In this document: piece by piece, positions 1 to 9,267 of the stretch
How the letters are laid out: every line of letters begins with the position of its first letter
How positions within the stretch are numbered: position 1 is the stretch's first letter
Source: Dyadobacter sp. CECT 9275
GTDB taxonomy: Bacteria; Bacteroidota; Bacteroidia; Cytophagales; Spirosomataceae
Assembly (NCBI RefSeq): GCF_907164905.1
Contig: NZ_CAJRAF010000001.1
Span: 469,001 to 533,000 of the forward strand
Reading direction: 5' to 3'
Length of the DNA: 64,000 nt
Made by a program: the position numbers and the translations under genes
Notes under the pieces: generated by a model
The model's input: only the letters and a program-made list of their open reading frames with translations
Told to the model about the DNA's origin: nothing
The model's database searches: none

Positions 1-38
1 ATTAAGTTACTTTTTCAGGTAAATTACTGGTAGCGGGT

Positions 39-413
39 CTATTCTGCTACTTGCGCCGCCCAGTAGGTGCAATAGCCGGTTGCCAGTACAGGCCCTTTGA
101 ACAGCTGGCATTTTCCGCAGGCAGGCGTATCTTTCTGCGGCAGATAGAGCTGGCAATTACTGCACTTTGAATCTGCAATAGGTGATTCCTTCACATATCC
201 GAGTTTTTCCCTGGCTTTCAGGTCGGTATCACTGATCCCTGAAAAATCATTACAGGGATCAGCTGAAGGCTTTGCCTGTTTATCATCTTGTTTTGCTTCT
301 TTTTTTGATTCTGTGCTGTTACACGCGCTGAGGAGTACTCCAGATGTGAGCAACACGGATCCCGAAAAAAAGGATTTTTTAAAAAAATTCCTCCGGTCCA
401 CTATTTGAGCCAT
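39..413 (-). CDS. High-potential iron-sulfur protein (HiPIP), Tat lipoprotein
   Basis: A small periplasmic or membrane-anchored electron carrier holding one 4Fe-4S cluster. The N-terminus has a twin-arginine stretch (RRNFFKK, residues 7-13), a hydrophobic segment and a lipobox ending LLSAC (Cys31), so it should be Tat-exported as a folded lipoprotein. After a charged linker, Cys84, Cys87, Cys102 and Cys115 follow the C-x2-C...C...C spacing of HiPIPs, with a further Cys99 and an aromatic C-terminal end. The 124 aa length fits HiPIP plus leader. It is the last gene seen of a minus-strand operon, 45 bp after the PQQ-type dehydrogenase-like lipoprotein, so it may be that enzyme's electron acceptor (inference). 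Confidence 0.85.
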   Translation of the reverse strand: MAQIVDRRNFFKKSFFSGSVLLTSGVLLSACNSTESKKEAKQDDKQAKPSADPCNDFSGISDTDLKAREKLGYVKESPIADSKCSNCQLYLPQKDTPACGKCQLFKGPVLATGYCTYWAAQVAE

Positions 414-458
414 ATTGTAAATGCTTTCGTTTAAAATTTAAAGAACGGACAGAGGTAA

Positions 459-2582
459 TCACGGTTTGAGTATATCCTCAAGAACGGCTTTGGATTCTGC
501 CGATGCGGTTGTTTTCATAGCAGTAAGCATCTTTTTGGATTCAGCCCCGAGTGCTGTTTTTTCCTTCCTTGAATTTCTTCCGTCGGCAATTCCGGAAAGT
601 ACTGCTGAAGTCCAGGTTTCAGTATCCGATCCGCCGGGTTTGGTAACGACGGACAGCAGTGCCGTTATCTCCGTATCTTTATTTCTTGCACCGGTTACAT
701 ACGCAAAATCCTGAATGAAATCTGTTTTTTCTGCATCACTTTTTGAGAAAAACGAATTACCAGCCGCCAGCGATTTAAGCAGGTCAGGAGAAGTTCCTGC
801 GTTTGAACTGAGAACCGCCATTCTGAACCAGTGGTCTTTATAATGTTGTTCCACCACTTTGGCCAAAACCGGCGCCGATTGCTTCGCCGGGAAATTACCT
901 ACGCTTAAAGCTGCCTGGAAAGCCACACGGGCGGAGGAGTCGGCTGTTCTGGCAACGATAGCCGGGAGAAGCTGCGGATACTTTTCGGCAAACATCAGGC
1001 CATATTCACGAACGCCCGCATCCTTGTCATCCACTGCTTTAGCAACCAAACCAGCGTCCAGGGCACTCAGACCTTCCAGAACGAAGAAGGCGTGCAACCT
1101 TACGCGGGGATCGGTACTTTCGGAAAACAGCGTTTTAACGGCCGGAATAATACTTTTGTCCTGCTTTTCAAGAATAAGCCGCTGGGCCTGTAACCGCCAC
1201 CACTGGCCGGGATGAGAAAGCACGCTAACGAGCTCAGCAGCCGACATTTTTGCCAAATTCGGTACGGTTTTGTCGGTAGACTTTGGATTTTTAGGGGTGA
1301 TCCGGTAGATACGTCCTTTGTCCGAACCTTTCATAAAATCCATGTCCGCCTTAAGATCGTCTGGAATGGAAACCGGCGTTTCAATATGCTGACGGTAAAA
1401 ATCGATCACATATAAAGCGCCATCCGGACCAACCGTAAAACCTGCGGGGCGGAACCAGGTATCGGTTGAGCTTAAAAACTCTTTGTCTTTTTCAGTGATA
1501 GAATCTCTCCGTGCTCTGAACGTCGGGCTGTCCGCGAGTGCTGTAAGAACGTCCCGGTGTACCAGGCTTCCGGAAACATCGCCGGTGAAAACATTACCGT
1601 AATATTTGTCTGGAAAGGTTTGCCCACCATAAAAGGTACTTCCAGAAGCACCCGTGAAATGGTCTTCGGCGTATTCCACACGGTCAAGCTTTTGTTCCTG
1701 ATATTGCTCATTCCGTCTTTTAGTCCGTTCGGCACGCCAATACGGAGCCGGTGTGGTCTGGAACATGATTACCTCTTTGTCCGTAATATCTTTTACGGCC
1801 CTGGTGGAAGGCAGGTATTCGTGACGGTGCAAGTACCGCCAGGGCATGATCATCTGCTGCATGTGCAGGCTGTTTTCGGTCACAAAACGGTGGCCAAAGT
1901 CATCAAACGTATGCCCGAACTGCCCCGGGCCCGACTCCTGTTCAAACTGGTTGCGGTCGAGCCGGAAGCGGAAATCCGCACTTTTCATATTCATAGGCTC
2001 ACCCCCAGGCTTCTTACTGAAAGTAACCGAACCATCCTGGCCATGATTGGATGCATAGATCCAGTTGTCCACGCCAAACCGCAGATTTGTGATCTGCGCC
2101 TCGGAGTTATTTTCAAAAAAACCAGTAAACAGTACTTCCTTCACATCGGCTTTTGAGTCGCCATTGGTATCTTTCATGTACCAGATATTGGGTGCAGCCG
2201 TTACCAGCAGTCCTCCTTTCCACGGCAGCATACTGGTGGCCTCCGTCACGCTGTCTGCAAAAATGGTCGCTTTGTCGATCCGCCCGTCGCCGTCAGTATC
2301 TTCCAGTACTTTGATCTTTCCCTTTCCTTTTCCGGGTTCCGGTTTGTAAGGATAATCGGGCATTTCTACGACATATATCTTTCCTTGTTCATCAAAAACC
2401 AGATCTACCGGATCCATGATGAAGGGTTCGGCGGCAAAAATTTCAATATTGAAATCGGGGTTGAGGTCGAAACTTTTCAGCGCCTCTTCCGGGGTGAGCG
2501 CGTCGGGATAGCGTTTCTGTGAACAGGAATAACTGAACAAGACCAAAACAGAAACAGAAAGTAACGTGGTGATACGATTCAT
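459..2582 (-). CDS. PQQ/sugar-dehydrogenase-like beta-propeller lipoprotein with HEAT repeats
   Basis: Predicted exported dehydrogenase-like protein of the family seen in Planctomycetes and Bacteroidota as 'membrane-bound dehydrogenase domain' proteins. The signal ends at a plausible lipobox (LFSYSC, Cys20). Residues about 35-430 form the propeller region, with two Ca-binding-like loops (DTDGDGRID and DTNGDSKAD). About 440-700 is helical and HEAT-like. Many relatives carry a C-terminal cytochrome c domain; no CxxCH motif is present here, so an external electron acceptor is needed if it is redox-active. The HiPIP encoded 45 bp downstream is a natural candidate. The substrate is unknown. It lies 9 bp after the preceding beta-propeller gene. 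Confidence 0.75.
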   Translation of the reverse strand: MNRITTLLSVSVLVLFSYSCSQKRYPDALTPEEALKSFDLNPDFNIEIFAAEPFIMDPVDLVFDEQGKIYVVEMPDYPYKPEPGKGKGKIKVLEDTDGDGRIDKATIFADSVTEATSMLPWKGGLLVTAAPNIWYMKDTNGDSKADVKEVLFTGFFENNSEAQITNLRFGVDNWIYASNHGQDGSVTFSKKPGGEPMNMKSADFRFRLDRNQFEQESGPGQFGHTFDDFGHRFVTENSLHMQQMIMPWRYLHRHEYLPSTRAVKDITDKEVIMFQTTPAPYWRAERTKRRNEQYQEQKLDRVEYAEDHFTGASGSTFYGGQTFPDKYYGNVFTGDVSGSLVHRDVLTALADSPTFRARRDSITEKDKEFLSSTDTWFRPAGFTVGPDGALYVIDFYRQHIETPVSIPDDLKADMDFMKGSDKGRIYRITPKNPKSTDKTVPNLAKMSAAELVSVLSHPGQWWRLQAQRLILEKQDKSIIPAVKTLFSESTDPRVRLHAFFVLEGLSALDAGLVAKAVDDKDAGVREYGLMFAEKYPQLLPAIVARTADSSARVAFQAALSVGNFPAKQSAPVLAKVVEQHYKDHWFRMAVLSSNAGTSPDLLKSLAAGNSFFSKSDAEKTDFIQDFAYVTGARNKDTEITALLSVVTKPGGSDTETWTSAVLSGIADGRNSRKEKTALGAESKKMLTAMKTTASAESKAVLEDILKP

Positions 2583-2591
2583 GGGTTGAAA

Positions 2592-3911
2592 TCAATTAAA
2601 AGGGTTCGATATTTTTACCAGATCCTGAATGATTTTGCCTTCATGGTTAAATCTGGCAAGGAAATAAATGTGGCCGTCGGAGCCGACCGCAATGGAATTT
2701 ACATAGGTAGGGCGTTCACCGTTTTCGTAGAAAACCGGACCGTGATCGGTATACTTATGATCCGAGAGACGAAAAGTTACCAGGTGTAAATTTTCGAGTC
2801 CTTTGGCAGCGCCTTTCGCAATCTGATCCTCGCCTTTGAGCCTTTTTCCGTTGATGTAAATGGGCCCTCCGGTGAGATAATAAATAGTATCCTGATCAGG
2901 CCCAAGCTGAAATCCCAGATAGCCATAACTGAACTGATCAAACATTCCGCTTTTTCGGGAGGGCAGGGATGTAATCCGTTCAACGATTTCTATGTTTTGT
3001 TTTCTGGGGTCAAACCTGAAAAGATACCCCGAATTGCCATGAACCCCGTAGGCAACTTCTTCCACAGGATGCCAGAATATCTTGCGCCAGTTGTAACACA
3101 TGCTTCCCGGGCGGGTGAAGTCGTATTTGCCAAAATAATCAAGGCGGAGATCCACGTCGGGGAGTTTTTCCAGGATTGCGGAGTCCGGATTGTAGGTAAA
3201 AATATCACCTTCCGCAGTGGAGAAAAAGACAGAGCCGCTTTCAGGATCTACAAAGAGCGAGCGGCACAAGGAGCGGAAATCGTCTCCGGGAGTACCTGCT
3301 TCTCCATTTCCTGAAACCCTTCCCAAGTCTTTTAATGTACGGTTGTCAACATCAAAATGAATGAAATTCCCTCTCGGCCAGGAGATACCGTACAGATGTC
3401 CCCGGTCGCGGTCCATGGTCATGGAAACCATCCCTTCCCCGTTTGGTACCAGGGCCAGATCCTCGAACGTGCCGGTTTGCAGATCATAGGACAAAAAGTG
3501 CCCGCCGGGATAAAGCTGATACCCCGCAGGAGGATTTACCGGCAGGCGGTCCATGCCATCGATCAGTTCATAAAATCCTACATGCGTTGAAAAGTAAAGT
3601 TTTCCGTTTCGTTCATAAAAACGGACGTGGCTTTTCCCCTGTGAAATGGCTTGCAGGTGCCTTTCTCCGCAGATATCTGTCAGATCGCCAAGGAATTTGG
3701 TTTGGTCCGTTGCCGGATCGTAAACATACATCTGGCCTCCGGTATCATGCTGGTCTGACGACAGTACGTAATAGATCCTGCCATCACTGGCTGCCGAAAT
3801 AGCATTGTAGGTATCGTGCGCCTTTTCAAAACCGGAATAGTAATGCCGTGCTGCCAGCATTCCTGAATCAGCCGATACTTCGGTCAGCGTTTCGTTTAAT
3901 GAATTACTCAT
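2592..3911 (-). CDS. Hypothetical beta-propeller protein
   Basis: 439 aa protein with repeated strand-turn blocks containing motifs such as DGRIYYV, GKLYFST, GSVFFST and GHIYFLA, typical of a six- or seven-bladed beta-propeller (NHL/kelch-like). I see no signal peptide, no heme motif and no recognised catalytic residues. The gene sits between an exported amidohydrolase (29 bp upstream gap) and the dehydrogenase-like lipoprotein (9 bp downstream gap), so it is part of the same operon. It could be a lyase, lactonase or binding protein. Whether it stays in the cytoplasm while its neighbours are exported, or its true start lies elsewhere, is open. Confidence 0.7.
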   Translation of the reverse strand: MSNSLNETLTEVSADSGMLAARHYYSGFEKAHDTYNAISAASDGRIYYVLSSDQHDTGGQMYVYDPATDQTKFLGDLTDICGERHLQAISQGKSHVRFYERNGKLYFSTHVGFYELIDGMDRLPVNPPAGYQLYPGGHFLSYDLQTGTFEDLALVPNGEGMVSMTMDRDRGHLYGISWPRGNFIHFDVDNRTLKDLGRVSGNGEAGTPGDDFRSLCRSLFVDPESGSVFFSTAEGDIFTYNPDSAILEKLPDVDLRLDYFGKYDFTRPGSMCYNWRKIFWHPVEEVAYGVHGNSGYLFRFDPRKQNIEIVERITSLPSRKSGMFDQFSYGYLGFQLGPDQDTIYYLTGGPIYINGKRLKGEDQIAKGAAKGLENLHLVTFRLSDHKYTDHGPVFYENGERPTYVNSIAVGSDGHIYFLARFNHEGKIIQDLVKISNPFN

Positions 3912-3940
3912 CTAAAAATTTAAAGGTTTAGGTAGTACTG

Positions 3941-4921
3941 TCAGAGGCGAAAAAGTTTTTTGGCGTTTTCGTAAAGTATCTTTCTTTCGGCCTTTTTGTC
4001 GGGGGCCAGTTTTCTGATCTCGATGAGGGTTTGCGCCCCCTGGCACTTTTCGCCGTGTCCTACGCTGTCATCGCAATCACTGCCATAGAGCAGCTTGTCC
4101 TGATGCCTCTTGATAAAATCGCGTGCGTGCTCTTCATCCCTTGTCATGGATAACAGGCCAGAGCCCGCCGACATGTCTCCGTACATATTGGGGTAGTCAC
4201 TCAGCAGCTTATCGGTGAGGCCGCCCTTTGTAACTTTTGTTTTTGGGTATAATATGCTCTGGTCTGTGTGGTTTTTATCGATATTGGCCCACCAGGTTTG
4301 CGCATGGCCTATGAAATTGACCTTGGGATATTTCTCCAGCATCTTAGGAAAACGTTCAAAATTGTAATTGAACATCTGAAACTGCCAGTGCATGAGCACA
4401 GGCACATTGTAATGTTCTGCAAGCTTGTATATTCTCTGCATTTCCTTTGAGTCGCAGTCCACACCAAACTTTAATTCGCCTATGACCGGTGCTCCCAGTT
4501 TAAGGTATTTTTCAATTTCTTTGGTGGCATCGGGCAGATCAGGAACTTCGTTGGCTCCAAAAGTAAATTCGCTGGGATAACTTTTTGCAAAATCGTAACA
4601 AACCGAATTGACGCCGCATTTTGCCTGTAAGCCGTTGGTGGTTCCCTTATGTGTGGATAATCCGAAAGAGGGCGTACCCGCAGGCAACAGAATGGTTTTG
4701 GTAATGCCCATTGCCCGCTGATGTGCCAGGAGTTGCTCCTGAGGCCGTCCTGCATAGTTGGTATGCTGGTGGATATCGATAATGGGTTCCTTGTCCTGAA
4801 AAGAACTCTCGCCGGCATGAGAGGCCAGTGCATTACCTAAAAGCAAGGTACTGGTGCCAATAATAAAATCTCGTCTGGAAATGGGTTGGGTTTTACACAT
4901 ATTCTTCTTTTCAGGAAACAA
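3941..4921 (-). CDS. Tat-exported amidohydrolase-2 family metal-dependent hydrolase
   Basis: TIM-barrel hydrolase of the amidohydrolase superfamily. The N-terminus has a twin-arginine signal (SRRDFI at about 15-20) followed by a hydrophobic stretch, so periplasmic location via Tat is likely. The first strand carries the metal motif DIHQH (His51, His53); a later YGSDCDD near the C-terminus supplies the expected aspartate, and internal LMHW and IGHAQ segments give further histidines. Length (326 aa) is normal. An alternative start is Met8 (4900). It is 3 bp from the upstream ceramidase-like gene, indicating co-translation. The substrate is unknown; lactone or decarboxylation chemistry is common in this family. 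Confidence 0.8.
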   Translation of the reverse strand: MFPEKKNMCKTQPISRRDFIIGTSTLLLGNALASHAGESSFQDKEPIIDIHQHTNYAGRPQEQLLAHQRAMGITKTILLPAGTPSFGLSTHKGTTNGLQAKCGVNSVCYDFAKSYPSEFTFGANEVPDLPDATKEIEKYLKLGAPVIGELKFGVDCDSKEMQRIYKLAEHYNVPVLMHWQFQMFNYNFERFPKMLEKYPKVNFIGHAQTWWANIDKNHTDQSILYPKTKVTKGGLTDKLLSDYPNMYGDMSAGSGLLSMTRDEEHARDFIKRHQDKLLYGSDCDDSVGHGEKCQGAQTLIEIRKLAPDKKAERKILYENAKKLFRL

Positions 4922-4924
4922 TAA

Positions 4925-6313
4925 TTATTTAATCAGTTTTGACTCCGGTTTGGGAACTCCCACCTGTTCTGCCAGTTGGGTAATACCATGCAGTATATCC
5001 TGCTCCACTTCCGAAGTCCAGGTGCCTGGCAGTCCATAAACTATGGCGGCAATCTCACCTTCGTAACCTCCTTCACGCAGAATGGTAGCCGAGGGGATGT
5101 AGGTCATCACGTCATTGGAATAGCCCATGACAAAAATTTGCTGCCCGAATATTTTTTTTAGTTCAATGGCATACTGTACGACCAGCTCTCCGCCCAGGGT
5201 CATGATGGGGAGTTCTCCCAGTTTCCACACCTGAACCGGGTAAGGATATGTTTTGTCAAACGCTTCACCTTTATTTATTTTTTCAATCATCCGCATGGCC
5301 CAGCGTTTCTGGTACCCCGCTGCTGTTTCTGAATACTTTTTAAGTTCGGCCAAAGTAGGTGCCGTAGAAAATGCAAGGTCAATTTCGGAATAGGCGGTTT
5401 TTAAAACAGGCGTCAGTTTGGGCATGTCCTCGCTCAAAATTCGTTCTACAGCCGCAGCAAGGGTTTTTCCGTACTGTTTGGCCAACGGAACAGTGTGGCG
5501 CGGAAGGGGATTCTGGTCTGCACCAGCTCCCTGAAAAAACATAGCAGTCGTACCCGGATACAGCTTTTCCAGCTCCAGTTGCGCATACCCGGGATAATCG
5601 CCAGACCAATTGTATCCGTCCAGTACAGTTGGATGACAGGCATAACCAAAGGCAATGGCCATCAGCTTACCCTGATCGTCGGTGACTTTAATCACTGGTA
5701 CCGCAAAATCATTGGGTCCCTGTAATTCAGTGAGGCGTTCCAGTATGCCTGCATCGTTATTACGGCGGTTGACCTGAAATCTGGCTACTCCGTTACGTGC
5801 ATATATTTCAGCAGGCTTTAATGCTTTGATGGCATCTCCCACCAGTTTGACAAACTGCCCGACGAGCTTGTCTCCGTACTGGTCTATTTTCACCTGGTCT
5901 TCGGCAGTGATGGGGTATATATCCGTCAATGCTTCCTTCAAAACCGGCGCTGAATGGGTGTGCGAACTGTTCAGGATGATCTGATCTTTTGATAGATTAT
6001 AACTTGCTTTAAGCTGATTCCTGATTTCATCCGACATTTTCTTGGGAAGCCCGAGCAGATCTGAGGTAACCAGCACAGACCTTTTACCATTTGCATCTTC
6101 AAATACCAGGGCCTTTGCCCAGAGCTCATGCAGTTTTCCTTCCGAAGCATGGGTGCGGCTGGCGAACCCTGCCATCCACATGTTTTGATCGGGTGTAATA
6201 ACGACCCTGGCAACACCTGCCTTCCAGCCAGCTGCTTTTCCGTTGGCCGAAACCAGGTGGCTAGCCATCAGAAGCAGTAAAAGGAGATGAACATGTACGT
6301 GATTCCGTTTCAT
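4925..6313 (-). CDS. Neutral/alkaline non-lysosomal ceramidase-like protein
   Basis: Exported hydrolase of the neutral ceramidase N-terminal-domain family. A signal peptide is clear (positively charged start, LLLLLLMA core, cleavage after VSA). The mature start (WKAGVARVVITP) and the nucleophile region NSSHTHSAP match the family, in which the Ser of an SHTHS-like motif attacks the amide. At 462 aa it is shorter than true neutral ceramidases (about 650 aa or more) and lacks their C-terminal Ig-like domain, which is common in Bacteroidota and Planctomycetes homologues of unknown substrate. Its start overlaps the stop of the DegT gene by 4 bp (ATGA), showing translational coupling. Confidence 0.8.
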   Translation of the reverse strand: MKRNHVHVHLLLLLLMASHLVSANGKAAGWKAGVARVVITPDQNMWMAGFASRTHASEGKLHELWAKALVFEDANGKRSVLVTSDLLGLPKKMSDEIRNQLKASYNLSKDQIILNSSHTHSAPVLKEALTDIYPITAEDQVKIDQYGDKLVGQFVKLVGDAIKALKPAEIYARNGVARFQVNRRNNDAGILERLTELQGPNDFAVPVIKVTDDQGKLMAIAFGYACHPTVLDGYNWSGDYPGYAQLELEKLYPGTTAMFFQGAGADQNPLPRHTVPLAKQYGKTLAAAVERILSEDMPKLTPVLKTAYSEIDLAFSTAPTLAELKKYSETAAGYQKRWAMRMIEKINKGEAFDKTYPYPVQVWKLGELPIMTLGGELVVQYAIELKKIFGQQIFVMGYSNDVMTYIPSATILREGGYEGEIAAIVYGLPGTWTSEVEQDILHGITQLAEQVGVPKPESKLIK

Positions 6314-7686
6314 TTCTGATCCAGGGTTTTAATTTTCTCTGCGTTGGTATATATCTTTTCGATGGCATTGGCTATCAGGTCCATATCATTTTTGGTTCCC
6401 AACAGCATATTTTGGGTAAACCATACCGCTTCCTTGCAAAGCAGGTCGTTTTGCGGGCATTGGTTTCTTTCGTTGTATTTTTTAATATCCAGTAATTCCT
6501 TCGGATAAATTCCCTGGTAACCTTTTGACTGAAAAGTTTCGTTCAGGAATGGCTGGGTGTTCAGGGTGTTGTACCCACTGGAACAGGGAACACCCTCCGC
6601 TGCCAGAGCTTTCAGAAAGCCGGCTCTTGTAAGGCCTTTGAATGCATCCTGTTTGTACCGGAATGGAAAAAGGTGAAACGCTGCGCGGGTTACATTGGGG
6701 TACAACTGGTAAGGCACAATACCCGGGATGTCTTTGATTTTGGATTTTAAATAAGCAGCGTTCTCGTTGCGAGTGGTGGTTTCGGCATCAAGCCTTTTTA
6801 ACTGTGCCAGTCCAATGGCCGCCTGGTATTCAGTCCATCTGAGTTTGGTACCCTGCATGGTGGCGCCCGTTCCAACCGCACCCACCGCACTTCCGTACGG
6901 GTTCCCGAAATTGGTAAAGGAAAAACAGCGGTCCAGGAAGGCATCATCGTTACTGGTGACGGCACCGCCTTCTCCAATGGGCAGGTTTTTGGAATTTTGA
7001 AAACTAAAACAACCCGCATGGCCGATTGACCCCACTCTTTTTTTATTAATTTCTGCCAAATGTGCCTGGCATGCATCTTCAATAACGATGAGGTTATGTT
7101 TTTTGGCAATGGCCATGATCTTGTCCATGTCAGCAGGCAGGCCCAGAATATGAACAGGGATAATGGCCTTGGTCCGTGGAGTAATTTTAGCTTCGATTTT
7201 AGCCGGATCCATCTGATAGGTATTGGGATCTATATCAACGAAAGCGGGCATTGCTCCATTGGTCAGTACGGCGCTTACAGTGGCAATAAAAGTATAAGGA
7301 GGCACCAGTACCTCATCGCCTGCTTCAATATTAAACTGCGAAATCGCTGTTACCAGCGCGTTGGTACCATTCACAACCGCCAGGCTTCGTTTTACGCCTA
7401 TTGCCGCTGCCCATGCTTTTTCAAATTCCGTGACGACTTCCGCTCGGGACCAGACTCCGCTGCGCAGTACCTGCAGAACCTGCTTTTCATCCGTTTCAGG
7501 ATTCCAGGTTGGCCAGGAAGGCCATTGGGCTTTGCTCCAGGACGGCGTTCCACCCAGGATTGCAGGGGTAGATGCCGTCTGAATACCTGCTGCAGCCAGC
7601 TTGCCTGAAACACCGGATGTCAGTGCTGCTCCCGCAACGGCCATTGCGTTCTGTTTTATAAATTCACGTCTCGAAAAATCAGACAT
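6310..7686 (-). CDS. Tat-signal-bearing DegT/DnrJ/EryC1/StrS-family aminotransferase
   Basis: PLP-dependent aminotransferase of the sugar-aminotransferase (DegT/AHBA synthase) family. The GTNA motif (107-110), the cofactor-binding EDACQAH (203-209) and the Schiff-base lysine K233 in SFQNSKNL followed by GEGG are all intact, so it should be active. Unusually it begins with SRREFIKQN and an alanine/glycine-rich hydrophobic segment, a good Tat signal, implying export of the folded PLP enzyme to the periplasm. It lies 39 bp after an exported alpha/beta hydrolase and overlaps the ceramidase-like gene by 4 bp. Cytosolic family members make amino sugars; a periplasmic role is not established. Confidence 0.85.
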   Translation of the reverse strand: MSDFSRREFIKQNAMAVAGAALTSGVSGKLAAAGIQTASTPAILGGTPSWSKAQWPSWPTWNPETDEKQVLQVLRSGVWSRAEVVTEFEKAWAAAIGVKRSLAVVNGTNALVTAISQFNIEAGDEVLVPPYTFIATVSAVLTNGAMPAFVDIDPNTYQMDPAKIEAKITPRTKAIIPVHILGLPADMDKIMAIAKKHNLIVIEDACQAHLAEINKKRVGSIGHAGCFSFQNSKNLPIGEGGAVTSNDDAFLDRCFSFTNFGNPYGSAVGAVGTGATMQGTKLRWTEYQAAIGLAQLKRLDAETTTRNENAAYLKSKIKDIPGIVPYQLYPNVTRAAFHLFPFRYKQDAFKGLTRAGFLKALAAEGVPCSSGYNTLNTQPFLNETFQSKGYQGIYPKELLDIKKYNERNQCPQNDLLCKEAVWFTQNMLLGTKNDMDLIANAIEKIYTNAEKIKTLDQK

Positions 7687-7725
7687 AAGTGTAAATGATT
7701 AGATGACAGGATATCAAGGGTTTGT

Positions 7726-8799
7726 TTAGTTTTTTAAAATACGATCAATGAACCGATATGCTTCCATGCGTGTCTCCGTCGGAAAATCGTGGGCTGACGC
7801 CGGATATCTTACCTGGATCATATCGGGTTTGTGCTGGTATGCCCAGGAAGCATTTGCAATGCCTTTTCTTACACCGGCGACATCGAAATTGCTGTCGTTG
7901 ACCGGAGAATTGGAAAAGAATGCCCTTGGGGCTATAACGGCTATTACCCCATCAAAATCAAATGGGATTTTTTTGCCGTCAAGGCCGTACTTATCTCTGA
8001 AAAGCGGCATATATCTTTCCTGAGCCCAGGGGCCCAGGCGGCCACCATATTTTTTGGAGGCTTCTTCACCAATGTTATAGTAGTCAAAAAGTGTCCAGCC
8101 GCAGCTGGTTACCACCACTTTCAGGCGGGGGTCAAAAGCGGCTACAAACATGGCATTGTGCCCGCCAAGGGAATGTCCGATGACGCCGATCCGGTCGGGA
8201 TCTACCTCTTTTCGTGAAGCCAGGATATCCACACACCGCATGTGGTTAAAGATCCCTTTCATCGTTGCCGACTCATAACGGTCGGTTTTAAAATTGTAAT
8301 CTTTTGCGTCTCCAAAACTGGGATAGTCCGGTGCAATGACGACATAACCGCGCTCGGCGAGTTCTTTGGCGTAACCCCGGTTTTCAACGGTGCCCTGCCC
8401 ATCTACGCTTTTCATGCCAAGAGCATTGGTTGGATGCAACGCCAGCATTGCCGGAAACTTGTGCCTATTTCCAGCAACTGGAATATATAAGTAAGCACTT
8501 ACTGGTTCGTTCTCCGCAACGTCAAAAGCAATGGTATACCGGGTATATTTATCCGTTTTGATACTGTCCGCAATCCGAAGGACCGGCACGGCCGCTTTGG
8601 GATTATACGGCAGCTTACCCATTACATCCTGCATTCCCTCAAGGACCTGCTTCCGCTTTTCCTGTAAATCTTTTTTATTCTTGACTGGCTTTAATGTGCC
8701 GTCATCAGCTGTATAGGTGAGTACTTGTGCTAACGGCTGCCCTATGATGCAGACGGTAAAAACAATGCTGAAAAATAGGGTCGGGAAGGGAATGTTCAT
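7726..8799 (-). CDS. Exported alpha/beta hydrolase (dienelactone hydrolase/acetyl xylan esterase-like)
   Basis: First gene of the 8.8-kb operon. It has a signal peptide (hydrophobic residues about 5-24, cleavage near PLAQ) and an alpha/beta hydrolase core. The nucleophile elbow is GHSLGG at about residue 205; an aspartate after APRAFFSNSPVND and a histidine in YPASAHDFP complete a plausible triad. The family includes carbohydrate esterases and dienelactone hydrolases, so deacylation of a glycan or glycoconjugate is a reasonable guess. A 20-bp perfect palindrome lies 61 bp upstream of the start codon, so this gene should be the operator-proximal gene of the operon. Confidence 0.8.
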   Translation of the reverse strand: MNIPFPTLFFSIVFTVCIIGQPLAQVLTYTADDGTLKPVKNKKDLQEKRKQVLEGMQDVMGKLPYNPKAAVPVLRIADSIKTDKYTRYTIAFDVAENEPVSAYLYIPVAGNRHKFPAMLALHPTNALGMKSVDGQGTVENRGYAKELAERGYVVIAPDYPSFGDAKDYNFKTDRYESATMKGIFNHMRCVDILASRKEVDPDRIGVIGHSLGGHNAMFVAAFDPRLKVVVTSCGWTLFDYYNIGEEASKKYGGRLGPWAQERYMPLFRDKYGLDGKKIPFDFDGVIAVIAPRAFFSNSPVNDSNFDVAGVRKGIANASWAYQHKPDMIQVRYPASAHDFPTETRMEAYRFIDRILKN

Positions 8800-8859
8800 T
8801 TTCGCTGCATTATATTGATAATCAAAATGTTGGTCGTAGAATATTCCGTTGATCTGAGG

Positions 8860-8879
8860 TTTCGGGTACGTACCCGAAA
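8860..8879. promoter_or_regulatory. Perfect 20-bp palindrome, predicted LacI-family operator
   Basis: TTTCGGGTAC followed by its exact reverse complement, centred on a CG-rich 14-mer CGGGTACGTACCCG (8863-8876). It sits 61 bp upstream of the first codon of the 8.8-kb operon. The same 17-base string recurs at 28828-28844 between a LacI-family gene and the gene it would regulate. LacI-type regulators bind such even palindromes with a central CpG. Assignment to that regulator is inference from position. Confidence 0.65.
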
Positions 8880-9267
8880 AATTTAGGATTAAAAGGGTAT
8901 AAGCTTTTTAAAATGTACATATACGTCTTTTCAGGATAACTCAGTATTGTAGAATTTTAATACCGATATGAAATAAATGAATTTTTAATTTTTGCCGGAT
9001 CCGCCTGGACCCGGCGAAATCAGATACACAAATATAAAATTTTTATTTTATGAAGATTATAATACCAACTTTTTATTTGGTAAATGTTTTTAGGAGGGGA
9101 AGGAAATTCTGCCTGCGGGTTGGATGACATCGTTTCCGCCCTTTCGGGTAAGCGGGCTGTACGTTAACCGCTTCTGAGGGGGGGGAGTTTTCAGTTTAGG
9201 CGATCAGTCTGGATAAGGGTCCCGGCACGTATTTTCCAGGAGGATGGTGATATCGTGCCGGGGTATT
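8880..9267. other. Non-coding stretch between two minus-strand operons
   Basis: No convincing gene. It holds a GC-rich hairpin at 8994-9015 (GCCGGATCC / GGACCCGGC, one mismatch, 4-nt loop) inside otherwise AT-rich sequence. Neither strand shows a T-run after the stem, so it is not a classical terminator. The rest shows nothing I can assign. Confidence 0.5.

Noticed and set aside
459..2582. Possible cytochrome c domain in the dehydrogenase-like protein
   Set aside because: No CxxCH anywhere in the 707 residues, so not a cytochrome.
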